Origin: Radiobacillus deserti
GTDB taxonomy: Bacteria; Bacillota; Bacilli; Bacillales; Amphibacillaceae
Length of the DNA stretch: 64,000 nt
Assembly (NCBI RefSeq): GCF_007301515.1
Contig: NZ_CP041666.1
Span: 2,232,001-2,296,000 of the forward strand
Direction of reading: 5' to 3'
Below are positions 1-7,879 of the stretch, piece after piece (within the stretch, counting starts at the first letter, position 1; each line of letters starts with the position of its first letter). The notes under the pieces are model-generated. The model was not told the origin of the DNA. It saw nothing but the letters and a program-made list of their open reading frames with translations, and searched no databases. The position numbers were made by a program, and so were the translations under genes.

Positions 1-909
1 CTCTACATTACCAAGTACCGGTGTGTAGACGTGATTATAGCCTAGTCTTTCTTCTAAATCCACAATATATCGTTCGATCGTACGACGGATTGTTGCGCCT
101 TTTGGTAACCATAATGGCAATCCTTGTCCTACTTTTTGAGAGACTGTGAAGATTTCAAGCTCCTTACCAAGTTTTCGGTGATCTCTTTCTTTTGCTTCTT
201 CGCGAAGGCGAAGATACTCGTCAAGCTGACTTTTCTTCTCAAAAGCTGTACCGTAAATACGTTGAAGCATTTGATTGTTACTATCCCCGCGCCAATAAGC
301 TCCAGAAATGCTTAACAGCTTAAACACTTTAATTTTGCTTGTAGATGGAACATGGATTCCGCGACAAAGGTCTGCAAACTCTCCTTGCTCATAAATCGAT
401 ACAGTTTCCCCTTCAGGGATCGCATCGATAAGCTCTTGCTTTAATGGATCATTTGCAAATTGTGCTTTTGCCTCTTCACGAGAAATCTCTTTACGTACAA
501 TATCTAAGTTCTCATCTACGATTTTCTGCATTTCTTTTTCAATTTTTGGCAAGTCCTCTGGCGTTAAAGAAATTTCTAAATCCATATCGTAGTAGAAGCC
601 ATCCTCAATAACAGGACCTACCCCAAAGTGAACATCCCCATACAAACGTTTAATAGCTTGTGCCATAAGGTGCGCACTTGAGTGGCGCATAATTTCAATA
701 CCATCTTCGTTTTTATACGTAATAATCTCAATTGGGCCACTTACTTGTAGGGGGTGTCTTAAATCAAATAGCGTGCCATTTACCTTTACGGCTAATGCTT
801 GTTTTTTTAATCCTGGGGAAATGGATGCTGCAATCTCTTCCCCTGTTGTTCCTGCTGGAAAGGACTTCTCCGCTCCATCTGGAAACTGAATCGAAATAGT
901 TTCTGCCAT
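1..909 (-). CDS. thrS: Threonyl-tRNA synthetase (N-terminal part, runs off the left edge)
   Basis: Charges tRNA-Thr with threonine in the cytoplasm. About 303 codons are visible, read leftward from the ATG at 907-909, so the catalytic core and anticodon-binding end lie outside the window. The visible part has the N-terminal TGS domain (MAETISIQFPDGAEKSF at the start) and then the editing/SAD region with the motif RHSSAHLMAQA and the downstream CRGIHVPST segment, both typical of ThrRS. A good ribosome site (GGAGAG) lies just upstream of the ATG. The gene is preceded by a T-box leader, so expression should rise when tRNA-Thr is uncharged. The frame is intact across the whole visible part. Confidence 0.97.
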   Translation of the reverse strand, partial: MAETISIQFPDGAEKSFPAGTTGEEIAASISPGLKKQALAVKVNGTLFDLRHPLQVSGPIEIITYKNEDGIEIMRHSSAHLMAQAIKRLYGDVHFGVGPVIEDGFYYDMDLEISLTPEDLPKIEKEMQKIVDENLDIVRKEISREEAKAQFANDPLKQELIDAIPEGETVSIYEQGEFADLCRGIHVPSTSKIKVFKLLSISGAYWRGDSNNQMLQRIYGTAFEKKSQLDEYLRLREEAKERDHRKLGKELEIFTVSQKVGQGLPLWLPKGATIRRTIERYIVDLEERLGYNHVYTPVLGNVE

Positions 910-963
910 TATTGTCACTCTCCTTATTCTTACTTTCTATTCGACATGACCACTTCCTACATA

Positions 964-1235
964 AAAATGCTCGTCCCATGCTACAAAATGTAACAAAGGG
1001 ACGAGCATTAACTCGTGGTTCCACCCTAATTCCCGTTCATTAAGAACAGCTTATTAGCATCTTTAACGCAGATGAAACGCTGCTAGCTACTAAAACAATA
1101 TGTATTCACCAACAGTGTTCAGAGGTGGTAATCATTAGTGGATTGCCGGAAGCTCCCAGCCAAGGCTTCCTTCTCTTGAGACATCGAACCTAATAATCTT
1201 GTCCTCATCCTTACATTTTTCACATAGTCGAAAAT
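964..1235 (-). promoter_or_regulatory. T-box riboswitch leader of thrS
   Basis: The minus strand carries the T-box core AGGGTGGAACCACG at 1014-1027, whose bulge pairs with the free NCCA end of uncharged tRNA. It is followed at once by a terminator: arms 967-977 and 998-1008 are an 11-base perfect match, with a T-run after it. The core overlaps the upstream side of this stem, as the antiterminator/terminator switch requires. Upstream, two consecutive ACC (Thr) triplets at 1124-1129 sit in the likely specifier loop, matching the downstream threonine enzyme. The 5' boundary is estimated. Confidence 0.93.
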
Positions 1236-1274
1236 ATCATTTCGAATGTATTATAACGAGAGTAACATAAAAAA

Positions 1275-2129
1275 TCAAGTTCGCATATTTTTTTGCGCAG
1301 TCTGAAACGGGAAATGTTTCAGGGGTTTTACAGTTACTCGCTCCTGAAACACATTATATACCGTTAAGGTCTTAGGATCAGATGGATCATCTCCATAAAC
1401 CGTAATCCGCTTAGGAGATAAAGATAAAAGTGGAGTCAGATTCCACTCGTTTTCATCAAGTCCAACAATAAACAGTGGCTCTTTACGGATATATTGACTT
1501 AATTCTCCCCGCATAAGTTTGGAGCCATTCTCTCGATAAAATGTAAAATAAGGACCTTGTACAACATGAATATGCTCCATTTTCGCTTTCTTTTTAGAAA
1601 TATATTCCCGTAAAGATTGAATAAAGGCTTGGTATTCCTCTTCTCGTTTATACTCATCGATTGCTAATCCGACCATCTCAATTAGTTCTTGATGATAATC
1701 TTTAAAACGAAATTTTACAATCGAATCAAAATGAATCATTTCTTTATCTAATACATTTTGTTTTACTACTTTATGTAAGACTGGGTGAAGTTGAATCACC
1801 TCTGATGGTAGCTTTAAATCTTCATCTGTCCCGTTTACAATGGCCATCGTCAATTCTACAATTCGTTGTACTTCTTCTTTGTTCTGAAAATAATACGTAT
1901 CCCGTACGGTATGCTCCATCCATTTAGACTCCCTATGTTGTATAAAAACATCTGCAATGGCCTTTGTTATATACTCGGTAGCATATAACTCATGGGGGTG
2001 AAAAATGACAACCTTATTCCCCCACTTTTCATCAGACTTCCTTTGGAGCTCGGCGTGATTGTCATATTCCCCGTACTTTTCAATAAATGTTCTTGCTTCT
2101 TCTTCCAATTCAAAATAAACCTCAAACAA
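1275..2129 (-). CDS. ytxC: YtxC-like sporulation-associated protein
   Basis: About 284 residues, matching the YtxC family found between dnaI and thrS in Bacillus; the name rests on both sequence feel and position. It is soluble, mostly alpha-helical and charged, with no membrane segment and no catalytic motif I can name. The reading frame opens at a TTG at 2147, but the best ribosome site (GGTGAGGGTG, about 2137-2146) fits the TTG at 2127-2129, giving a protein starting MFEVYFELEEEA. The function is unknown beyond the family's usual link to sporulation. It follows dnaI but is separated from it by a terminator at 2234-2259. Confidence 0.8.
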   Translation of the reverse strand: MFEVYFELEEEARTFIEKYGEYDNHAELQRKSDEKWGNKVVIFHPHELYATEYITKAIADVFIQHRESKWMEHTVRDTYYFQNKEEVQRIVELTMAIVNGTDEDLKLPSEVIQLHPVLHKVVKQNVLDKEMIHFDSIVKFRFKDYHQELIEMVGLAIDEYKREEEYQAFIQSLREYISKKKAKMEHIHVVQGPYFTFYRENGSKLMRGELSQYIRKEPLFIVGLDENEWNLTPLLSLSPKRITVYGDDPSDPKTLTVYNVFQERVTVKPLKHFPFQTAQKNMRT

Positions 2130-2233
2130 ACATATCACCCTCACCAATCAAACTGTTACATTATATGGGTGAGGATGATAAAACATGTCCTTCGAACAAA
2201 AACTAGTTATTAGAATTTGCTAGTAGAGCATAC

Positions 2234-2259
2234 AAAAACTTGGCTGAATAGCCAAGTTT
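2234..2259 (-). terminator. Intrinsic terminator after dnaI
   Basis: Arms 2236-2245 and 2250-2259 pair over 10 bases with a 4-base loop and are followed by a T-run on the minus strand. The stem overlaps the dnaI stop codon, so readthrough into ytxC is limited. Confidence 0.8.
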
Positions 2260-3193
2260 ATATATTTCGTCTATTTTCACCAAAGATAGGTACCTCTTTA
2301 CTCACTTGTTTAATACGTTCCATAATTCGTCCGGCTTTTAATTGTTCGGTTTCGCCTCTATTAGACGTCGCTAAATGCTTTTCTAATTGATCCATCGTGT
2401 AATTAGAAGTGAAGAAAACAGGTAAGCGTTCCATCATACGGTATTGAAGAATTGATCCAAGAATTTCATCACGGAACCACGCAGATAACGACTCAGATCC
2501 GATATCATCTAACATTAATACAGGAATCTTTTTAAACTCCTCCATCTTTCGATTCACAGAGTCATCCTTTAACGAGGATTTCATTTCTCTCACAAATTCT
2601 GGCATGTAAATTAACATTGACCCAATTCTTCGTTCTGCTAGCTCTTTTGCAATCGCACCAAGGAAATAAGTTTTTCCTACACCGAACGGACCACTAAAAT
2701 ATAATCCCTTCTCCGCTTGTTTCGTTCCAATCGCTTGTAAATATTGAACCATTTCTCGAACCGCATTAGAGCGCTCCAAATCGGAGTGATCCAAATTATC
2801 GATAGATGCCTCTAATACATCCTTCGGCATATACAAGCTTTGAATTAATGTTTGTTTCTCCTTTTGCTCGTCTTCCTGCACCTTTCGATAGCAACGATCA
2901 TAGGTTAAACGAACATCCTCCCCTTCTACTTGTACCTGGGGCGTGTACCCCTTCAAAATATTGATACACTTGTCAAGAGATGGACAGTCTTCGCAGTTTT
3001 TCGATTGGGACTTATACTCGAACAAACGCATTAAATTCCGGTCGAGAACAGAACCAGAAAGCTGTGGATTTTTTTCCATAACTGCTTGAACTTCTGGATC
3101 GGAGATGGTCTCTCTTTTCATTTCCTGGAATCTTTTTTGAAAGGATTCATTATCTTTCATCCATTTTTTTAGTGAGGCTTGTATAGGTTCCAT
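2258..3193 (-). CDS. dnaI: Primosomal protein DnaI, helicase loader
   Basis: Loads the replicative helicase DnaC onto DNA with DnaB and DnaD during initiation and restart. 311 residues, the usual length. The N-terminal helicase-binding domain carries the zinc-ligand cysteines C67, C70, C76 and C101. The C-terminal AAA+ domain has a Walker A motif GPFGVGKT at about 168-175 and a Walker B VLMLDDIG at about 224-232. The ATG at 3191-3193 has an AAGGATG ribosome site. It lies 34 bases downstream of dnaB, as in B. subtilis, and the two are probably cotranscribed. The frame is intact. Confidence 0.96.
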   Translation of the reverse strand: MEPIQASLKKWMKDNESFQKRFQEMKRETISDPEVQAVMEKNPQLSGSVLDRNLMRLFEYKSQSKNCEDCPSLDKCINILKGYTPQVQVEGEDVRLTYDRCYRKVQEDEQKEKQTLIQSLYMPKDVLEASIDNLDHSDLERSNAVREMVQYLQAIGTKQAEKGLYFSGPFGVGKTYFLGAIAKELAERRIGSMLIYMPEFVREMKSSLKDDSVNRKMEEFKKIPVLMLDDIGSESLSAWFRDEILGSILQYRMMERLPVFFTSNYTMDQLEKHLATSNRGETEQLKAGRIMERIKQVSKEVPIFGENRRNI

Positions 3194-3227
3194 ACAATCA
3201 TCCTTATACCATTAATCATCGTGGCAG

Positions 3228-4612
3228 TTAATCTCTAGGATTAGCCATTTGATTTGTTTTTTTATTTTTAGAGTAATTCTGCAACAATGCTGCGATATCC
3301 TCTTTTTCTGTTTCTTCTTGCACTGCCGGTTTCTTTTCTTTAGCTGTAGGGGTTTCTTTACGTTGTTTAAACCATTCTGGCAATACTTCTTGTTTACTCG
3401 TTTTTCGTTGCGGAGCACGAGAACTCCATTCTTGATATTTGTTATTTTCTGATTTAGCGAGTGCCATTGCTTGTCGGACTGTTTTTACATTTTTACGCGC
3501 CCAATGACTGGCAATTTTTTCTAGGTAGGCTTTGGAAAGTTTCATGTCCGTCTTTAATAATACGTAATGAACCAAAACATTCATCACCCCAACAGATAAC
3601 CCCTGCTGGGACATCACATCTCGAATGATTTTTAAATCTTGTGCAGATGCCTCATTCCCACCGGATAAGTCCTCTAACAATTGCTTCGGTGAGATATCTT
3701 CTAGCATTCGAACGAATTGATCCTGCTTCGACATCGGTTTCTGTTTTTTGGTTTTGGTCTCCCATTGTTTCAACATCTTGTTTGGTAACTAGCTTGACCT
3801 TCGAAGTCTGTTTAGCCTGGAAGATATCATGACAGGCACTTTTAAATTCTTTTTGGTCTAATCGGTTTTCATCTGTTATCGCCCAAAAAAGGGCATTCTC
3901 AATATCCGTTGTAGGCAAGTCATAAAGAACGAGCATCTGCTCAATTAGTCTTATTTGCTGGTGTAAGAATTTCCGATACAGGTAGCTTTCTTTGCTTTAG
4001 TAGGTGTTCAATCCAATTCAAATCCATACTAGAAGCCGTAATGTTTGGCCCAACCTTCTCCTTCTGAGATAAGGGCGCATCTACATCTGCTCTTAACTTC
4101 CCACTAGTTTCGAATACTTCCTTAAAATTCACCGTTACTTCATTTCCCGTGATCGATGTATCCGGATATCTACGCTCAAATGTTGCTTCTAGCTTCTCGT
4201 ATTTATCTTCCCCAATCTCATATCTTAGTAATTGAGACAATACACCGTCTGTTAAAAAATTTCGCGGAGTAAACGGAAGTTGAATCTGATATTGGTAAGA
4301 AGCTAATTCATCTATGTCCTCGTTCTTCCATGTTCTTAATAGTCCAATGGCTTCCAATCTCAATCTTGCCGTATAAATTCGATCCAGTGGCATACCCAGA
4401 TAAGTCATCAATGCATGATGTGTCGCCTGCTCTTCATCATTAGAAATCGAAAGGTCATTGGAAAGAGTGAGATATAACCCTACAGCATCTAAACCGACTA
4501 GTGGTTGATATAGATGGGTTAAGGCTTGCAAATGTTCGGTCGAGAGTGTTCCGTGTCCCGTTACGCTGTATGTTTCTATTGGTAGTATTTGCCCTATATG
4601 CATCTTTTTCAT
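3228..4612 (-). CDS. dnaB: Replication initiation and membrane attachment protein DnaB, frame broken twice
   Basis: Works with DnaD and DnaI to load the replicative helicase at oriC. The product is spread over three frames: 3941-4612 (MKKMHIGQILPIETYSV onward), about 3750-3950 (LIEQMLVLYDLPTTDIENA), and 3228-3745 (KQDQFVRMLEDISPKQLLEDL to the C-terminus). Together they give about 460 residues, close to the 472 of B. subtilis DnaB. Removing one base from a TTT run at 3954-3956 and one from a T6 run at 3744-3749 restores a single frame. The C-terminal part contains the DnaB/DnaD-type domain ending in HWARKNVKTVRQAMALAK. The start at 4612 follows the site AAAAGGAGAGGA. dnaB is essential in B. 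subtilis, so sequence error is likelier than loss. Confidence 0.85.
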
Positions 4613-4641
4613 TCCTCTCCTTTTCGCACTAATTCGCATAA

Positions 4642-4664
4642 GAAAAAGAGCCGAAGCGGCTCAG
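4642..4664 (-). terminator. Intrinsic terminator after nrdR
   Basis: Arms 4648-4653 and 4657-4662 form a tight GC-rich hairpin, followed on the minus strand by TTTTTC. It separates nrdR from dnaB. Confidence 0.8.
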
Positions 4665-4668
4665 CAAT

Positions 4669-5133
4669 CTACTCTTTCTTATCTGTTTGAATCAATTCTT
4701 TTAGCTCATCTAAAAAGACACTTATGTCTTTAAATTGGCGATAAACCGAAGCAAAGCGAACATACGCCACCTCATCCACATCCGATAGCCTGTCCATTAC
4801 CATCTCACCAATCTCTTTACTTTGAACTTCTGAGGTGCCACGATTTCGAAGTTCTTTCTCTACTTCTACTGTAATTTTTTCGATTTGTTCGATTGCCACA
4901 GGTCTTTTTTCACACGCTTTAATAAGTCCACGTAACAATTTGTCTCTACTAAATTCCTCCCGTGTCCCTTCTTTTTTTACAACGATCAGAGGAACTTCTT
5001 CTATTCGTTCAAAGGTCGTAAAGCGGAACGCGCAATCTTCACATTCTCTTCGGCGGCGAATGGATTTCCCTTCTTCTATTGGGCGTGAATCTAACACTTT
5101 TGTACTTTTATAATCACAATTTGGACATTTCAT
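4669..5133 (-). CDS. nrdR: Transcriptional repressor NrdR
   Basis: ATP/dATP-sensing repressor of ribonucleotide reductase genes. 154 residues, the standard length. The N-terminal zinc ribbon has cysteines C3, C6, C31 and C34 and the basic stretch SIRRRRE that contacts NrdR boxes. An ATP-cone domain follows from about 46 to 136, starting VVKKEGTREEFSRDKLLRGL. The ATG at 5131-5133 sits right after GAGAAGG, so ribosome site spacing is tight. Upstream of dnaB, as in B. subtilis, but a terminator lies between them. Confidence 0.96.
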   Translation of the reverse strand: MKCPNCDYKSTKVLDSRPIEEGKSIRRRRECEDCAFRFTTFERIEEVPLIVVKKEGTREEFSRDKLLRGLIKACEKRPVAIEQIEKITVEVEKELRNRGTSEVQSKEIGEMVMDRLSDVDEVAYVRFASVYRQFKDISVFLDELKELIQTDKKE

Positions 5134-5176
5134 CCTTCTCTACCCCACTATCTGGTCGAACTTATGTAAAATCGTA

Positions 5177-5560
5177 CTACTCATTTATTACCATTAAATC
5201 TTTTTGTAGTTCTTTATACATAAAAGAAATCAGCTTATGTCCGAATCCAAAGTCAATAGGCAAAATAGACTCCGTCGTTACGGAAAAATCAATAGCTGTT
5301 CGGAACGGTTTTACCATTATAATCGTCGCAATTACAAACGCCTTTTTCCCTTTTTTGTAATTCACACTCACTTCTCCATGCTCTTTGGACACCGCAACGA
5401 TTTCAAAAGACGGAGACTTTTGAAAGAATGCTTCTACTGCTTCAAACGCTTTATCCTTTGTTGTTTTAAAATAATGGGTTCTTAAACTAGAATCCCAGTG
5501 ATTTTCGTTTGTTTCTGTATGTGTATCAATAAATTTAGAATAGGCTTGTTTGACGTTCAT
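5177..5560 (-). CDS. Conserved hypothetical cytosolic protein
   Basis: 127 residues starting MNVKQAYSKFIDTHTE. The upstream frame reaches 5575, but the site AGGGGGC ahead of the ATG at 5558-5560 decides the start. It is a small mixed alpha/beta protein without signal peptide or clear membrane segment; the one hydrophobic strand is KKAFVIATIIMVKPF. The N-terminal segment, an aromatic-rich middle (HYFKTTKDKAFEAVEAFF) and a regular strand pattern suggest a small sensor or lipid-binding-like fold, but I recognise no family. It sits between speD and nrdR, where B. subtilis has no such gene. Function unknown. Confidence 0.7.
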   Translation of the reverse strand: MNVKQAYSKFIDTHTETNENHWDSSLRTHYFKTTKDKAFEAVEAFFQKSPSFEIVAVSKEHGEVSVNYKKGKKAFVIATIIMVKPFRTAIDFSVTTESILPIDFGFGHKLISFMYKELQKDLMVINE

Positions 5561-5667
5561 TTGCAGCCCCCTCATGCTTTTCCTTTATTTTAACATGTTT
5601 TTGATTTAGAAACAGTAATCAACGAAAGAAAACTTGAGACGTCTGTGGTGTCAGCACCTTAGCTAGT

Positions 5668-5697
5668 AAAAAACACTCCTGCCATGGGCAAGAGTGT
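5668..5697 (-). terminator. Intrinsic terminator after speD
   Basis: A long stem spans 5673-5697 around a CCATGG centre, with a T6 run next to it on the minus strand. Confidence 0.85.
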
Positions 5698-5702
5698 GTA
5701 AA

Positions 5703-6080
5703 TTATAGTGCATTAAATTGTTGAACCGTTACAGGACCCATTCCTCTTGGAACTTCCACTTTCTCACATGTTTTAGCTTCTAAAGAATCAGATATAAACT
5801 CTGCTGCAACATTCGGGTCAATAATATCTCCGCACGTGTACACATCAATACTAGCGTATCCATGTTCAGGAAAGCTATGAATCGTTAAATGTGATTCTGA
5901 AATGATAACAACACCACTCACACCGTATGGAGCAAACTTGTGAAAGGCAACCTCTCTCACTTCTGCACCTGCTTTTAAAGCTGCGTTAACAAACACTTGC
6001 TCAATCAGGTTTATATCATTAAGCTTTTCTGTATTACAGTTCCACAGTTCCGCAATTACGTGTCTTCCCATTGTATCCAT
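5703..6080 (-). CDS. speD: S-adenosylmethionine decarboxylase proenzyme
   Basis: Makes decarboxylated SAM, the aminopropyl donor for spermidine. 125 residues, the length of the small prokaryotic class 1B enzyme (B. subtilis SpeD/SpeH). The self-cleavage site is SESHLT, with E62-S63; S63 becomes the pyruvoyl group, H64 and H68 follow, and C83 is the usual catalytic cysteine. The ATG at 6078-6080 has a very strong site AAGGGGGAG at 6086-6095. It has its own promoter and a leader of about 155 bases that can hide this site (see the leader entry). No spermidine synthase gene is adjacent, though an aminopropyltransferase-like protein is encoded at 34756-36306. gapB, the usual neighbour in B. subtilis, is absent. 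Confidence 0.96.
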   Translation of the reverse strand: MDTMGRHVIAELWNCNTEKLNDINLIEQVFVNAALKAGAEVREVAFHKFAPYGVSGVVIISESHLTIHSFPEHGYASIDVYTCGDIIDPNVAAEFISDSLEAKTCEKVEVPRGMGPVTVQQFNAL

Positions 6081-6236
6081 GGTAACTCCCCCTTACGTTT
6101 TAAATTCCAATAATGATGCAAATGACTACCACAGGGGGAAGTTAGTCCAATGAGGTCCTAACCCTTTGAGTAGTCACCAAGGCACATTAATTGACCATGA
6201 TGCTTTGATTGATAAAGCACACCTCATATCAATCTG
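6081..6236 (-). promoter_or_regulatory. Structured speD 5' leader with possible ribosome-site sequestration
   Basis: The leader can form an outer helix (6123-6129 with 6170-6176, 7 perfect pairs) around an inner hairpin (6141-6145 with 6158-6162, plus two G-C pairs inside). A C-rich stretch read from 6140 to 6133 can instead pair with the speD ribosome site (AGGGGGAG within 6086-6094): 7 Watson-Crick pairs and one G-U. That gives two exclusive states, one with a free ribosome site. I know of no described speD riboswitch in Bacillus; the regulatory role is inference. Confidence 0.5.
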
Positions 6237-6242
6237 CAAAAA

Positions 6243-6271
6243 AGTATAAACGCTCTACCCCGTTTTTGCAA
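6243..6271 (-). promoter_or_regulatory. Sigma-A promoter of speD
   Basis: Minus-strand -35 TTGCAA (6266-6271) and -10 TATACT (6243-6248) are separated by exactly 17 bases. Transcription should start near 6236. Confidence 0.75.
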
Positions 6272-6319
6272 GACAAACTTTTGAGGGAATGGAGTCATGT
6301 TGGGATAATGGTGTTAGAA

Positions 6320-6386
6320 GTTCCCTTTTTATTATGAGTTAGGTCCTAATGCTTTATCCGACTATTACTCATGATGAAAAGGGAAC
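6320..6386. repeat. Long imperfect hairpin between coaE and speD
   Basis: Arms 6320-6329 and 6377-6386 pair over 10 bases and arms 6334-6339 and 6367-6372 over 6, with symmetric 4-base internal loops. The centre holds a smaller palindrome (TAGGTCCTA). There is no clean T-run on either side, so it is not a textbook terminator for coaE. The rest of 6272-6407 shows nothing else. Confidence 0.6.
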
Positions 6387-6407
6387 CTGTTCCAATCACG
6401 GGAAATA

Positions 6408-7007
6408 TTATACGAGGTTCCATTTGGTGATCATTCGATTCACTTGCTCCCTCGTCGTTTCTATCGTTCCGTTATTGTCTATGACTGCATCTGCCATATC
6501 TACTTTTTTCTGTAAAGGAAGCTGTGCTTGAATTCGTTGCATCGCTTCTTCATCTGTGAGCTTGTTACGTTCTTTTAGCCTTTCCAGCTGAGTGGTTTCA
6601 TCTACATATACCACAATAGTGTGGTCGACAAGCTCGGTCAAATGACTCTCAAAAAGTAACGGAATATCTAAAACAACAGCTTTGTACCCTTGATTTAAAT
6701 ACTGATCTTTTTCCACAAGCATTTGTTTCCGAACTGCTGGATGTACGATGGAATTCAATATATTTCGTTTTTCTTCATCTTGAAAGACAATATTTCCAAG
6801 TTTCTTTCGATCCAGTGTCTTATCTTGTTGCAGTATATCTGTTCCAAATGCTTCTACAACGTTTTGATAGGCTTCTTCACCCGGCTCTACTACTTGTCGA
6901 GCAATCCTATCTGCATCTACTATCGGAATTCCTTTTTCTCTTAACATGTTGGACACTGTGCTTTTTCCACTAGCAATCCCACCTGTAAGCCCAATTGTTA
7001 TTCCCAT
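6408..7007 (-). CDS. coaE: Dephospho-CoA kinase
   Basis: Catalyses the last step of coenzyme A synthesis, phosphorylating the ribose 3'-hydroxyl of dephospho-CoA. 199 residues, normal for the family. The P-loop GGIASGKST lies at 9-17, followed by the conserved DADRIARQVVEPG substrate segment near 31-43 and the lid region with PLLFESHL near 115. The ATG at 7005-7007 is preceded by AAAGGTG. It lies directly downstream of mutM and polA, probably in one operon (polA-mutM-coaE); B. subtilis has ytaF between mutM and coaE, which is missing here. Confidence 0.96.
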   Translation of the reverse strand: MGITIGLTGGIASGKSTVSNMLREKGIPIVDADRIARQVVEPGEEAYQNVVEAFGTDILQQDKTLDRKKLGNIVFQDEEKRNILNSIVHPAVRKQMLVEKDQYLNQGYKAVVLDIPLLFESHLTELVDHTIVVYVDETTQLERLKERNKLTDEEAMQRIQAQLPLQKKVDMADAVIDNNGTIETTREQVNRMITKWNLV

Positions 7008-7037
7008 ACTTTCACACCTTTACTGTCATTCCCACTA

Positions 7038-7864
7038 TTACGATTGGCAATTCACACAAATATGTGTTCCTCTTCCAGCCACTCGTGTTTTCACAATGGG
7101 GGAGCCGCACTGTTTGCATTCTTTGTTTTCTTGTCCGTAAACGAAAAGTTCTTGCTGAAACATCCCTATTACACCTTGGGAATTCACATAGGAGCGAATC
7201 GTAGTTCCACCTTGAGCAACCGCCTGCTCCAGTGTTTCCTTCGCAAAATTCCGGATATTTTTCACCTCTTGTTTTCGTTAATTCCGAACCACGCCTAGTT
7301 GGTAGTACTCCAGCTTTAAATAGTGTTTCGTCTACATATATGTTACCAAGTCCAGCAACTACGGACTGATCTAAAAGGATTGCTTTAATATTTCGTTCGC
7401 TTTTATGGACCTTTCCATAAAAGTAATCGAATGTGAATGTATCCTCAAATGGGTCTGGTCCCAACTGGTTTAATGGCTTTTCTTGAAGTTCTTGTCCCTT
7501 CGTGAATAAGTGCATCGTTCCAAACTTTCGAACATCGTTATACCTTAGCTGCTTTCCATCTTCGAATTGGAAAATAACGTGGGTATGCTTCGTAGTGGGT
7601 TCCGATTTATCAAAATAGTCCGTACTTGCCTTCCATTCGAAGATGAGAAACAAGAATATAATCATCTAGCTCAAACAAAAGAAATTTTCCTTTACGATTC
7701 ACAGTATGAATCGTTTGACCAAGGAGTAGATGTTTAAACTGAAAGGTATCCTCAGGATATTTAATGATGTTCGGCCAATACACTTCCACATCTTTTATCT
7801 TCCTACCTAGAACGAGCTCGTTTAAGGTAGACTTAATCGTTTCAACCTCAGGTAACTCTGGCAT
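7038..7864 (-). CDS. mutM: Formamidopyrimidine-DNA glycosylase MutM, frame broken twice
   Basis: Removes 8-oxoguanine and other oxidised purines from DNA. The N-terminal 84 residues (MPELPEVETIKSTL, with the catalytic P2 and E3) are in one frame. The middle (DKSEPTTKHTHVIFQF to RRGSELTK) is in a second. The C-terminus, with the zinc finger CKQCGSPIVKTRVAGRGTH and final C, is in a third. The total is about 275 residues, matching the 276 of B. subtilis MutM. Removing one base from the A4 run at 7612-7615 and one C at 7265-7266 restores the frame. All key residues survive, so a sequence error is likely. The start follows AGGAGAG; polA ends 15 bases upstream. Confidence 0.88.
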
Positions 7865-7879
7865 GTCTCTTCTCTCCTA

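Noticed and set aside
764..1024. 86-codon minus frame at the thrS start
   Set aside because: Overlaps the T-box core and terminator; it is a frame through regulatory RNA.
3228..4612. Programmed frameshifting in dnaB
   Set aside because: No slippery heptamer with a downstream structure was evident, and the same kind of break occurs in five unrelated genes.
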